NCBI GenBank assembly: GCA_002420145.1
Contig: DIHL01000033.1
Coordinates: 1 to 60,860, forward strand
Source of the DNA: Bacteroidetes bacterium UBA5697
GTDB lineage: Bacteria > Bacteroidota > Bacteroidia > B-17B0 > Aurantibacillaceae
Length of the DNA: 60,860 nt
Direction: 5' to 3'
A program made the position numbers and the translations under genes. This document shows, one piece after another, positions 52,515 through 60,860 of this stretch; position 1 is the stretch's first letter; every line of letters starts with the position of its first letter. The notes beneath the pieces are model-generated. The model saw only the letters and a program-made list of their open reading frames with translations. It was not told the origin of the DNA and searched no databases.

Positions 52515-54728
52515 CTAAGATATCTTAATACCTATCACACACACATCATCTACTTGCTCTAAATTGCCGCGCCACGTATCGAAATTATTTTGCAGTACTG
52601 TTTTTTGCTCTTGTAGTGGCTTGGTGTGATTACCTATAATTAATTCATTTAAAGGCTTGTACTTAAATTTCTTTCCTTTAGGTCCACCAAACTGATCGGC
52701 ATAACCATCTGTGTATAAATACAATATATCGCCTTGCTTTGCGTTTATGGTATATAAATCAAAGTCATCCGTTCGTTCGCCAATACCCACAGGCATGCGA
52801 TTAGAAGGCAGCTCCGTTAATATATTGTTTGAAACAATCACTGGTTTATTATTTGCGGCCGCATACGTTATTTCTTTGGTATCAATATCAAAACAAACTA
52901 ACAAGCCATCAAAACCATCTTTTTGTCCATCTTTACTTAAACTATAAATCAATTTTTGTCTTACATAATTAAATATTTCATTTGGTTTTTCTATTCCTTT
53001 TTCAATAATTGCTTCATTTAAAAAACCAATGTTTAACAAACTCATAAAAGCACCAGGTACTCCGTGTCCAGTGCTATCACACACCGCTAAATAAAACTTA
53101 TTACCTTTATTAATAGCCCAATAAAAATCACCACTGACTATGTCTTTTGGATTAAAATAAATAAAATGATTAGGTATAAACCTACTTAAATAATCTTGAT
53201 GAGCTAATAAGGTATATTGAATTCTCTTGGCATAATTAATAGAATCAACAATTTCTTTTTGTTTCTCTTCAACTAAAAGTTTTTGTGAAAACATTTCATC
53301 CTTTTGTATCCTAATAATTTCCTTTTGTTTGATTGATACTTTATATCGTTTATATATAAAAATTGAAAAAGTTGCCACAATAACTAAAATCATAATAAAA
53401 CCAATCAAAATCATACTTTGTTTCTTTATTTCAGCCTCATGTTTAACATCGCTTATTAAAGCTTCTTGAATATGAAGAAGACTGTCATTTGAAGCCTTCA
53501 TTTTATATTCAGCATTTAACTCTATCTTTTCTAATTCAACCGATTTATCTAATATTTGAACACTATCCTTATATTGAATAAACTTATTTTGATATTCATA
53601 CGCTTTCTTATAATCTCCTAATTTTTCGTAAATCGTTTTTAATTGATCACAAATTTCTTCTTTAAACACTAAGTCGTTCCCCGCTAAAACCGACAAACTA
53701 TTTTTTTCTGCCATTAATTTTGCTTGAGCGTACTTCCTTTCGCTTATTAAAATTTCAACAATATTGTAATTATTATTTTGAACAATTTCCATGTCCCCAA
53801 TCATATTCGCATATTTATCACTTAAGGAATAATAAAAATAAACAGAATCCAAGAAATTCATTTTCCTGAAAATATTTCCCAAAACAGTATAATTTGAGGC
53901 TAATCCTTCCTTATCATTATTTTTAATATCAATAGCAATTGCCTTTTTTATATAAAAATATGCTGAATCATTAATATTTAAATTCTCATAAACAGTACTG
54001 ATATTTGCTAGAGTTGGGGCTGAATATTTTATAGCTAGTGCTTTAAAATAAAACCTCAAACCTTTTCTATAATCTTCTCTATCCGAATAAAACATCCCTA
54101 AATTATTATAGGTACTAAAAACGCCTTCAACATCTTTCGTTTTACGACAAATATCTATTACTTTATAATAATAACTTAAAGACAGCGGCAGGTTAGATTT
54201 AGCGCTGTACATGAGACCATAACTGTTGTATATGATTTTTAAAAATCGAGCATACTTTTCAGGATTTTTTTCGCATAAAACCACTGCCTTATCTAAAAAA
54301 ACCAATGCCGAATCAATTTTCACTAAACGGAAATAAGAATCTTGAATTCGGACATAATTTTTAATTAATAAATCAACATCCTTTAATTTTTCAAAATACT
54401 CCATTGATTTACTATAATAATTTATACTCAATCGGTATTCATTTATATCATTATAAAAATCACCAAGAGCAAGATTAATTTTTGCTTGAAGCAATTTACT
54501 CTCCAAAACTGGCTTCAAAAGCAGGGCTTGTTTTAAAACAAAAATACTTTCCTGAGGCCTACCTAAAGCTTTTAACGAATCTGCTAATTGACCATAATAT
54601 GTTGGATTATTTAATTCCTTTTGAGGAACTAATTTTTTAATAGAATCTGAAAACTGCGCATTTACCTGCATGCAAAGGCAAAATACAACAAGACACATAA
54701 AATAAATCCTAATCACTTTATTTTTCAT
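52515..54728 (-). CDS. TPR sensor with SpoIIE/PP2C phosphatase domain (paralogue 2)
   Basis: 737 residues, the largest of the three. Signal peptide, periplasmic TPR array (about 40-400), membrane helix MILIGFIMILVIVATFSIFI near 450, coiled linker with DSINYAKRIQYTLLAH, then a SpoIIE domain with GDFYWA, DSTGHGVPGAFMS, YAAANNKPVIV and terminal LEQVDDVCVIGIKIS. Metal-binding aspartates present. It lies 24 bases downstream of paralogue 3 on the same strand, so the pair is likely one transcript. Confidence 0.9.
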   Translation of the reverse strand: MKNKVIRIYFMCLVVFCLCMQVNAQFSDSIKKLVPQKELNNPTYYGQLADSLKALGRPQESIFVLKQALLLKPVLESKLLQAKINLALGDFYNDINEYRLSINYYSKSMEYFEKLKDVDLLIKNYVRIQDSYFRLVKIDSALVFLDKAVVLCEKNPEKYARFLKIIYNSYGLMYSAKSNLPLSLSYYYKVIDICRKTKDVEGVFSTYNNLGMFYSDREDYRKGLRFYFKALAIKYSAPTLANISTVYENLNINDSAYFYIKKAIAIDIKNNDKEGLASNYTVLGNIFRKMNFLDSVYFYYSLSDKYANMIGDMEIVQNNNYNIVEILISERKYAQAKLMAEKNSLSVLAGNDLVFKEEICDQLKTIYEKLGDYKKAYEYQNKFIQYKDSVQILDKSVELEKIELNAEYKMKASNDSLLHIQEALISDVKHEAEIKKQSMILIGFIMILVIVATFSIFIYKRYKVSIKQKEIIRIQKDEMFSQKLLVEEKQKEIVDSINYAKRIQYTLLAHQDYLSRFIPNHFIYFNPKDIVSGDFYWAINKGNKFYLAVCDSTGHGVPGAFMSLLNIGFLNEAIIEKGIEKPNEIFNYVRQKLIYSLSKDGQKDGFDGLLVCFDIDTKEITYAAANNKPVIVSNNILTELPSNRMPVGIGERTDDFDLYTINAKQGDILYLYTDGYADQFGGPKGKKFKYKPLNELIIGNHTKPLQEQKTVLQNNFDTWRGNLEQVDDVCVIGIKIS

Positions 54729-54752
54729 TTTCTTCTATTAATATACTCAACA

Positions 54753-56858
54753 TTACAACTTAATCCCAATCACACACACATCATCTACCTGTTCTAAATT
54801 GCCACGCCATGCATCAAATCTATGTTGCAATTCGTGTTTTTGTTCGGGTAAAGATTTGGTATGATTACTTAAAATGATTTCGTTTAAATGCTTGTACTTA
54901 AATTTCTTTCCTTTAGGCCCGCCAAACTGATCCGCATAACCATCAGTATATAAATACAACATATCGCCTTGTTGAGCATCAATTCTATATAACTTAAAAT
55001 CTTCCATTCTTTCTCCCGCCCCTACTGGCATCTTATCAGTTGGCATTTCTATAGTTTCTCCATGCTTAATTAAAATAGGCTTGTTATTTGCCGCTGAATA
55101 GGAAATTTGTTTTGTTTTCATATCCATGCATACTAATATCCCATCAAATCCATCTTTTTGTCCATCGCGACTCACGCTTTCGCACAAACGTTTACGAACA
55201 AAGTTAAACACCTCGTTAGGCTGTTCAATGTTTTTTTCGTTAATGGCTTCACTTAAAAAGCCAATATTTAGTAAGCTCATAAAGGCACCTGGTACCCCAT
55301 GCCCCGTGCTATCGCACACAGCCATATAAAATTTATCATCTTTTTTAGTGGCCCAATAAAAATCGCCACTCACAATATCTTTTGGATTGAAATATACAAA
55401 GTATCCAGCGCTTCCTGCTGAGGGAGATAAATAAGTGTCTAAAAAATCGGCATGAGCTAATAACGAATATTGAATACGTTTAGCATAGTTAATAGAATCT
55501 ACTATCTCTTGTTGTTTTTCTTCAATAATGTGATTTTTATGCTCAACCTCTTGTTTTTGTAATGTAATAATTTGATTGGCCTTTTGCTTTTGCTTGTACC
55601 CTCTGAAAACAAATGTTACTAATATTAATAACAAAACAATACCAATTATAAGTGCCCTCGACTCTGTAGCTTTTTTCTCTGCTTCAATTTGTTGATTTTT
55701 AATTTTGGCGTTTTGCTTTACTATTTCCTTATCCTTTTTCTCGGTTTCGTACTTCGTTTGCATTTCGGCAATTTGCTTATTACTATTTTCATTTAATAAG
55801 GAATCATTGAGCACTTGCATTTTCATTAAATACTCGGCGCTTTCCTTATACTTTCCAAGTTTAAAGAATGCTTCTGATATCATACGATATGCCGATAAAC
55901 GTAAATCTTTTAAACCCACAGCTGATGATAGATCAATAGCTTCTTTAAGAACACTTAATGATTCTTGTTTTCTGTTTAAATAAAACAAAACCCCACCAAT
56001 ATTATGTACGGCGTAAGCAACACCTGCCTGACTATTAACGGCAGCATATTGTTCTTTAGCTTTTTTAAAATACACCAAAGCACTATCGTAGTTTTTTATA
56101 TTGGAATACGCATCGCCAATATTTAAATTAGTTTCGGCTATACCAACTAAATCATTTATTTGATAACGAATGGCTAATGCTTTTTTGTAGTTTAATAAAG
56201 TTGAATCAATTTGATTTAAATAGCGCTGTGTAGCTCCAATATTATTATACAGTTGAGCTAAATTTGATAAATCATTAATCTTTTGTGCTAGCACTAATGA
56301 TTTATAATATTGCTTAATAGCCATGGCAAATTCCTTTTTTTGAATGTACACATTACCAATATTAAGCTCACAATCCGATAAGCCCTTATCATCTTTCAAT
56401 TCTTCGGCAATACGTTTACCCATGATTAAATATTCTATTGCTTTGCTATAGTCGGCTTTTAACTGATACATATTACCTAAGTTGTTGTAACACTTAGACA
56501 TATTTTTTTTAAGCTTTAAATCTTTAAAAATAGAAAGTGCCGAAAAATAACGCACTTCAGCGGAGTCGTAAATGCCTTGCATATGAAAGGTTGTGCCAAT
56601 ATTTAAATGAGCTAAGCCCACTCCTTTACTAAATTTTATTTTTTGAGCTATGCCAATAGCCTCCGTTGAAATTTTGATAGACTTTGCCATATCCGAGTTG
56701 CGGATTAGGGAAGATAAGGTGACCATGGCTTTAACATGGGTTGTATCATTTAGCTTTTTATCAATGATGTCTTGTAATGAATCTAACTTTCGGTTTTGTG
56801 CCACTGATGAAGTTGAACATATGATCACAAATAATAAAAGGCCAATAAAATATTTCAT
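54753..56858 (-). CDS. TPR sensor with SpoIIE/PP2C phosphatase domain (paralogue 3)
   Basis: Start chosen at 56858 (KYFIGLLLFVIICSTSSVAQ signal); the ATG at 56888 adds ten residues. 701 residues: TPR array (about 40-370, blocks such as KCYNNLGNMYQLKADYSKAI), membrane helix at ~410, coiled coil, SpoIIE domain with GDFYWATKK and DSTGHGVPGAFMS. Compared with paralogue 2 it has an insert SPSAGSAGY before YFVYFNPKDIVSG. Upstream gene of the tandem pair. Confidence 0.9.
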   Translation of the reverse strand: MKYFIGLLLFVIICSTSSVAQNRKLDSLQDIIDKKLNDTTHVKAMVTLSSLIRNSDMAKSIKISTEAIGIAQKIKFSKGVGLAHLNIGTTFHMQGIYDSAEVRYFSALSIFKDLKLKKNMSKCYNNLGNMYQLKADYSKAIEYLIMGKRIAEELKDDKGLSDCELNIGNVYIQKKEFAMAIKQYYKSLVLAQKINDLSNLAQLYNNIGATQRYLNQIDSTLLNYKKALAIRYQINDLVGIAETNLNIGDAYSNIKNYDSALVYFKKAKEQYAAVNSQAGVAYAVHNIGGVLFYLNRKQESLSVLKEAIDLSSAVGLKDLRLSAYRMISEAFFKLGKYKESAEYLMKMQVLNDSLLNENSNKQIAEMQTKYETEKKDKEIVKQNAKIKNQQIEAEKKATESRALIIGIVLLLILVTFVFRGYKQKQKANQIITLQKQEVEHKNHIIEEKQQEIVDSINYAKRIQYSLLAHADFLDTYLSPSAGSAGYFVYFNPKDIVSGDFYWATKKDDKFYMAVCDSTGHGVPGAFMSLLNIGFLSEAINEKNIEQPNEVFNFVRKRLCESVSRDGQKDGFDGILVCMDMKTKQISYSAANNKPILIKHGETIEMPTDKMPVGAGERMEDFKLYRIDAQQGDMLYLYTDGYADQFGGPKGKKFKYKHLNEIILSNHTKSLPEQKHELQHRFDAWRGNLEQVDDVCVIGIKL

Positions 56859-56924
56859 GCAACGATATTTAAAGGTTAAATAATGCAAGTTAAATTACTA
56901 AAAAAGATGAAGAATAAAAATAAA

Positions 56925-57572
56925 CTAACAAAAATCCGCCTTAGCCTCAAACAATAGGGTTTGATGGGAGATAGGATGCTGAATACTTAATTTGGCGGCA
57001 TGCAAGGCAATGGCATTGGGATGATACGCTTGTGTTGAACCATATAACTCGTCGCCAATAATAGGGCAATCAAGACTAGCCAACTGCACTCGGATTTGAT
57101 GGTACTTACCTGTATGTAAATTAATATGCCATAAAAAATAATTGCCTTGCGCTGTTACCGTATAATCTAACTTAGCTTTTTCGGCATAGGGAGTGCCTTC
57201 GGGAACTAAAACTGCTTTCTTTTTTTCTTTACAGTGCCAATGTTCTAAAGTGCCTGTTAATACTTGCGGAGCTTTATCGGTAAGCGCTACATATTGTTTT
57301 GATACCTCACGTTGCGCAAATTGCTCACTTAAGTTTTTTAAATATTGTTTTTGTTTGGTAAATAAAACCAAGCCACTGGTTACTCTATCTAAACGATGCA
57401 AATGTTGTGCATAGGGAAGTTTTTCGCCTGTAGTTTCTTTCAAATAGTTTTTTACTTGCTGCAATAAATTGGGATGATTGTTCCGATCTGGCTCTACCAT
57501 TAATCCCGCTGGTTTGTCACAAACCAATAACACATCATCTTCGAATATAATATGTAAAGCCAATGTATTCAT
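56925..57572 (-). CDS. RluA-family pseudouridine synthase (TruC/RluD-like)
   Basis: 215 residues, catalytic domain only, no S4 domain. The RluA-family motif HRLDRVTSGLVLFTK (catalytic Asp in RLDR) is at about residue 60; LHTGKYHQIRVQLAS and HAAKLSIQHP follow. Probably modifies a tRNA or 23S rRNA uridine; the specific site cannot be told. Confidence 0.88.
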   Translation of the reverse strand: MNTLALHIIFEDDVLLVCDKPAGLMVEPDRNNHPNLLQQVKNYLKETTGEKLPYAQHLHRLDRVTSGLVLFTKQKQYLKNLSEQFAQREVSKQYVALTDKAPQVLTGTLEHWHCKEKKKAVLVPEGTPYAEKAKLDYTVTAQGNYFLWHINLHTGKYHQIRVQLASLDCPIIGDELYGSTQAYHPNAIALHAAKLSIQHPISHQTLLFEAKADFC

Positions 57573-57667
57573 CTAATTATTGAGTTTACTAAAGTACTAT
57601 AAATATATACAAACTCCTTAAATGTGCTTTTGGTTTATTTTGTATATTTATCTCAACCGTATCCCTT

Positions 57668-60031
57668 ATGCTTAAATCAATTTATCTTTTTGTATCACTT
57701 GTATTCTTTATAAGCATACAAGCCCAACAAGCAAATTCAGAAATAAACCTCGCTAAAATAAATACCCAATTAATTGAGGATTTATTTATTAAAAAACTCA
57801 ACGCCTTGCGTATTGAACAAAAAGTAGGCAGTTTGGGCAAAGACAATATATTAGGTTTAGCGGCTCTTGACCAAGCACAATACATGGCGCAAGTAAAAAA
57901 TGTAACCCATTCGCAAAAAGACAAAAACAAAGAAACTCCTTTTAAGCGAGTACAATTTTACAAAGGCACTCATGATAAAACAGGTGAAAACTGTGCTCTT
58001 ACCTATATTAAAAAGCCTGTTAAAGAAAAAAAGACTAATAAAATCAAAATTACCAATACCTATGAAGAAGCTGCTGAGGCTTTATTTAAATTATGGACTG
58101 AGTCGCCAGGGCACTACAAAAACATGGTGAATAAAGAATACGATTTGCAAGGTATTGCCATTGTTTTAGGAAAAGATAGTGGACTCTATGCCACACAAGT
58201 ATTTTCGGCTAAACCTTATATTCCGCCTGCAGATAAAAGCATCAGTGATTTAGATTACGGCATCATCCCTTTTAATCAAAACATTTGTAAGTGTATGAAT
58301 ACCTCTGAAGCAAGGAAAGCATTAGCCAACTTAAGTTGTGTGATTGATGGCGATAGTATCTTTTTAAAATCGGAAAATTTACCAGCCGTGAAACAATTTT
58401 TTAACGACCCTAAAGATGCCATTTATTTAGATGTGGTATTGCGTAACCAATACACTTGCGATAATAATAATTTAATGCATGGCTCCGAATTGTATGAAGG
58501 CACGATGCTAAAGCCTAATTACTTTTTTGATTTGTATAAAAAAAACAGAGCCAAGGATGGTAAAAACTTTTATGCGCCTCTCAGTAAAATTGCACCATAT
58601 TTTATGAAACAAAACCATCAAGCAAATATTGGTTACGTCAAAAAAGGATATGCTTGCTATTATACCTACATACGCCCAGTACCTGATGCTAACTTGGAAA
58701 TGTTGTATTTATTCCCTAAATATATTTACAATAAACAACTCGAAGTTTTGCCCGATACCTTTGTTGGTAGTTTAAAATTATTTGTGCCTTTTTTACGAAA
58801 CTCCACTAACATTAATGAGTTGGTGAAAGAATACGTTGGTAAAAAATTAAAAATCTATGAACCATATCTAAAAAAAATACACATTAAAACGTATAGTTCA
58901 GTAGAGGGAAATACCGAATCCAACAATAAGTTACAAGAAGCACGTGCTGAAGAAATCTCAAAGTTTATAAAAACCATTACAACACGTGAGGTAGAAAGTA
59001 AAATTGAAAGTAAAGAAAACTGGGAGACCTTTTATAAACAAATTAAAAACACACCATTTAATTATTTAGCCAAGCTTCCCGAACTAGAAATTAAAGAGCG
59101 CCTCAAAAAAAAATCATTAATAGATTCAATGGATTATATTTTGGCACTTAACCGATTGGCTGAAATTGAAATTGATGTAGAGGCTATTGTCGATAATCAA
59201 TCCTCGGCCGAGTTGGTTCTTGGTTCTTACAAAAAAGCAGCCGAACTCAAAGATTCCTTAAAAGCCTTTAGAGCACAAAACAGATTATTAGATGCGGCCT
59301 TCAAAAAAACCATTAGTCGTCCCGAAATATTAGACATTAATTTACCACATACTAAAAGTTTTTTACCTATGTGGACCAACTACCTTGCCTTGGCAGCTAC
59401 TGATGAAGAATCTGTATATAATTATAGCGCCAGAGACACAGCATTAAAGGTGATTAAAATAGATTCTACTTATGCACCTTTGCAATTTAATTTTTGCATT
59501 TTAAGTTTAAGGTATTTGCAAGTGTATCATGATACCTTAATACCAATACCAGTTTTAGAAAGAAAAATGCGCAAGGCATTTAGTTTAGCCGCTAATCATA
59601 ACGATACGGTGCTCGCCAACCACATGTGGTTAAATTATAGCATCTTATCTTTATACCGTCATTGGGAAGCGCATGAGTACGATAAATTAGATAGACATTT
59701 ATTGAACGTCAAAAAATATTATCCCGAGGCCGAACTATCGATAGCAGAAGCTGTGAACCTTGGCTTATTATTTAATTTGTATCAACGCTATAGTTGGACC
59801 GTAGATTTATTATTACCCTTTGTGAAAGCCAATAGCTTAAATGAGGATTTGATGTTTTTGTTTATTGAAACTTATGACACCGATTATAACAAACTCACCG
59901 AAACTGAATGGATACAATGTTTAAAAAAAGCCAAACGACAAAACCCCCGACGCTTTTACGAATGGTTTGATAAAGAAGATTTTCAAGGACTACGACGTGA
60001 AGATATTAAACGAGAGTTTTGCGACCGGTAA
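57668..60031 (+). CDS. CAP-domain protein with OmpA-like segment
   Basis: 787 residues, secreted (LKSIYLFVSLVFFISIQAQ signal). CAP/SCP-PR1 domain at about 30-180: LNALRIEQ, GENCAL and SPGHYKNMVNKEYD carry the classic CAP1-CAP2 pattern. Around residue 400 the stretch IKTYSSVEGNTESNNKLQEA followed by RAEEISKFI looks like the OmpA peptidoglycan-binding fold with the D replaced. The long C-terminal half is helical and unrecognised. CAP proteins in bacteria may bind lipids or act as peptidases; not decided here. Confidence 0.75.
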   Translation: MLKSIYLFVSLVFFISIQAQQANSEINLAKINTQLIEDLFIKKLNALRIEQKVGSLGKDNILGLAALDQAQYMAQVKNVTHSQKDKNKETPFKRVQFYKGTHDKTGENCALTYIKKPVKEKKTNKIKITNTYEEAAEALFKLWTESPGHYKNMVNKEYDLQGIAIVLGKDSGLYATQVFSAKPYIPPADKSISDLDYGIIPFNQNICKCMNTSEARKALANLSCVIDGDSIFLKSENLPAVKQFFNDPKDAIYLDVVLRNQYTCDNNNLMHGSELYEGTMLKPNYFFDLYKKNRAKDGKNFYAPLSKIAPYFMKQNHQANIGYVKKGYACYYTYIRPVPDANLEMLYLFPKYIYNKQLEVLPDTFVGSLKLFVPFLRNSTNINELVKEYVGKKLKIYEPYLKKIHIKTYSSVEGNTESNNKLQEARAEEISKFIKTITTREVESKIESKENWETFYKQIKNTPFNYLAKLPELEIKERLKKKSLIDSMDYILALNRLAEIEIDVEAIVDNQSSAELVLGSYKKAAELKDSLKAFRAQNRLLDAAFKKTISRPEILDINLPHTKSFLPMWTNYLALAATDEESVYNYSARDTALKVIKIDSTYAPLQFNFCILSLRYLQVYHDTLIPIPVLERKMRKAFSLAANHNDTVLANHMWLNYSILSLYRHWEAHEYDKLDRHLLNVKKYYPEAELSIAEAVNLGLLFNLYQRYSWTVDLLLPFVKANSLNEDLMFLFIETYDTDYNKLTETEWIQCLKKAKRQNPRRFYEWFDKEDFQGLRREDIKREFCDR

Positions 60032-60124
60032 ACTAGTTCATTCAATTACTAACAACTAATATACTGGATTTACCATTTTGTCAAAAATCGACTAAAAACA
60101 CTTATTAAAAATATCATAGAGCTG

Positions 60125-60860
60125 ATGAGCCTTATCATTAAACCTCAAGAATATTATTTTTTATATAGCCCCAAACGTGCGGTACCAGAGGAGATGCTGA
60201 AGTACACCATCGAAAGTTTGGTACTACAAGGTCATCTGCACTATTACTATAAAGAAATTTATATTAATCGTAATCACAACCGCAAACGCGCTCGTTTATT
60301 TTTATGTTTTGGGCCAAACTATCTGCCCACACATCCCTACTCTATAGCCGAAGCTTTTGTGCTTTCTATTTTTAATCACAACGAAGGCATCCGTCCAATT
60401 GAAATTAAGCAACGCTTGTTGGATAAACTCAGTGATGATATTTTTAATTTCAGAGATGACATTGTTTACCAAGATGTAAAAAAAATGGGACTCATTTGGA
60501 TGCGACGCTTTTTAACCAGCAAAGACCGCACAGCCAAAAAAGAATACGCCAATATTATTGACACCTTAGATAAAGATACCGCTAATTTATTGCGCACACC
60601 CAATGTGCTCAACATCCACATAAAAGATTTGGCTACAGGAATTATTTTGTTGGATGATGCAGTCATTAAACAATTAAATCTTAAAGTGCCCAACTTAAAA
60701 GAAATTGCAGCCGTGTTTGAAATTATTACTGCGGCTGGTGGCACTTATAGTAGTTCTGGATTTTATGGCATTGGTGGTGGTGGTTATTCAGGCGGAGGTG
60801 GAGGCGGCTGGGGTGGCTTTGCTGGAGGCGCTGGCGGTGGAGGCGGTTCTGGGGGGAGCT
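60125..60860 (+). CDS. Glycine-rich hypothetical protein (3' end cut by window edge)
   Basis: The frame is open from ATG 60125 to the end of the window (245 codons and one base). First ~200 residues are mixed polar/helical (SLIIKPQEYYFLYSPKRAVP, then EMLKYTIESLVLQGHL), without a clear signal peptide; from about residue 205 the protein turns into a Gly-rich run (GGGYSGGGGGGWGG and similar). This resembles the tails of uncharacterised TIGR04222-like proteins, but I cannot place it. Intergenic gap of 93 bases from the CAP gene. Confidence 0.65.
   Translation, partial: MSLIIKPQEYYFLYSPKRAVPEEMLKYTIESLVLQGHLHYYYKEIYINRNHNRKRARLFLCFGPNYLPTHPYSIAEAFVLSIFNHNEGIRPIEIKQRLLDKLSDDIFNFRDDIVYQDVKKMGLIWMRRFLTSKDRTAKKEYANIIDTLDKDTANLLRTPNVLNIHIKDLATGIILLDDAVIKQLNLKVPNLKEIAAVFEIITAAGGTYSSSGFYGIGGGGYSGGGGGGWGGFAGGAGGGGGSGGS

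Noticed and set aside
60466..60744. Minus-strand ORF of 92 residues near the window end
   Set aside because: Opposes the continuous plus-strand frame 60125-60860, which has better coding character.

Overview
The window is a continuous stretch of a low-GC Bacteroidota chromosome (class Bacteroidia; I cannot fix the order). Four things point there: type IX secretion sorting domains and a PorP/SprF protein, promoters of the TTG-N18/19-TAnnTTTG type, few purine-rich ribosome binding sites, and many periplasmic or outer-membrane proteins typical of the phylum. Most of the window is ordinary core genome. The gene-poor stretches are the rnpB region (11358-11906), the cassette region (20856-21547), 24875-25158 and 33486-33761; each is described below.

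Layout. 1-7 kb: a secreted M12B-like metalloprotease, a cold-shock protein, two POT peptide transporters and a thioredoxin-like protein. 7-11 kb: a DUF2306-like membrane protein, rimO and a TPR/SpoIIE phosphatase. 11.5-18.8 kb: the RNase P RNA gene, then a three-gene surface-adhesin operon (giant PKD protein with a type B sorting domain, PD40/TPR protein, PorP/SprF). 18.8-20.9 kb: small hypothetical genes and an alpha/beta hydrolase. 20.9-23.7 kb: an accessory hot spot (below). 23.6-33.5 kb: metK, ilvE, an M23/LysM protein, a DUF5916 outer-membrane protein, lpxD, a GAF-like/SpoIIE phosphatase, aroE and a LolA-like protein. 33.7-35.9 kb: tRNA-Asp, a Fic gene and a SatD-like gene. 35.9-39.5 kb: rplM-rpsI-rpsB-tsf and pyrH. 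39.5-51 kb: a tiny lipoprotein, a prolyl oligopeptidase, serC, an outer-membrane protein, a MacB-like permease, an M24 peptidase, topB, queA, and a 2OG oxygenase facing a SET protein. 51-60.9 kb: a secreted protein, two tandem TPR/SpoIIE phosphatases, a pseudouridine synthase, a CAP-domain protein and a glycine-rich protein cut by the window edge.

The most interesting part is 20.9-23.7 kb. On the minus strand there are two adjacent integron-like gene cassettes with no integrase in the window. Each is bounded by an exact inverted core (10 and 8 bp), and between them lies a 136-bp attC-like imperfect palindrome. The first cassette carries a subclass B1 metallo-beta-lactamase similar to BlaB. 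Its frame breaks exactly at the heptamer T TTT TTA; a -1 slip there restores a 245-residue enzyme with all six zinc ligands. Just beyond, a rhuM gene is flanked by ~96-bp direct repeats made of the 3' end and terminator of metK, as if the gene had been inserted at the metK 3' terminus.

A second small accessory spot lies at tRNA-Asp. There a 19-bp copy of the tRNA 3' end abuts the stop codon of a Fic gene, whose upstream region carries four copies of an 11-bp element spaced close to whole helical turns.
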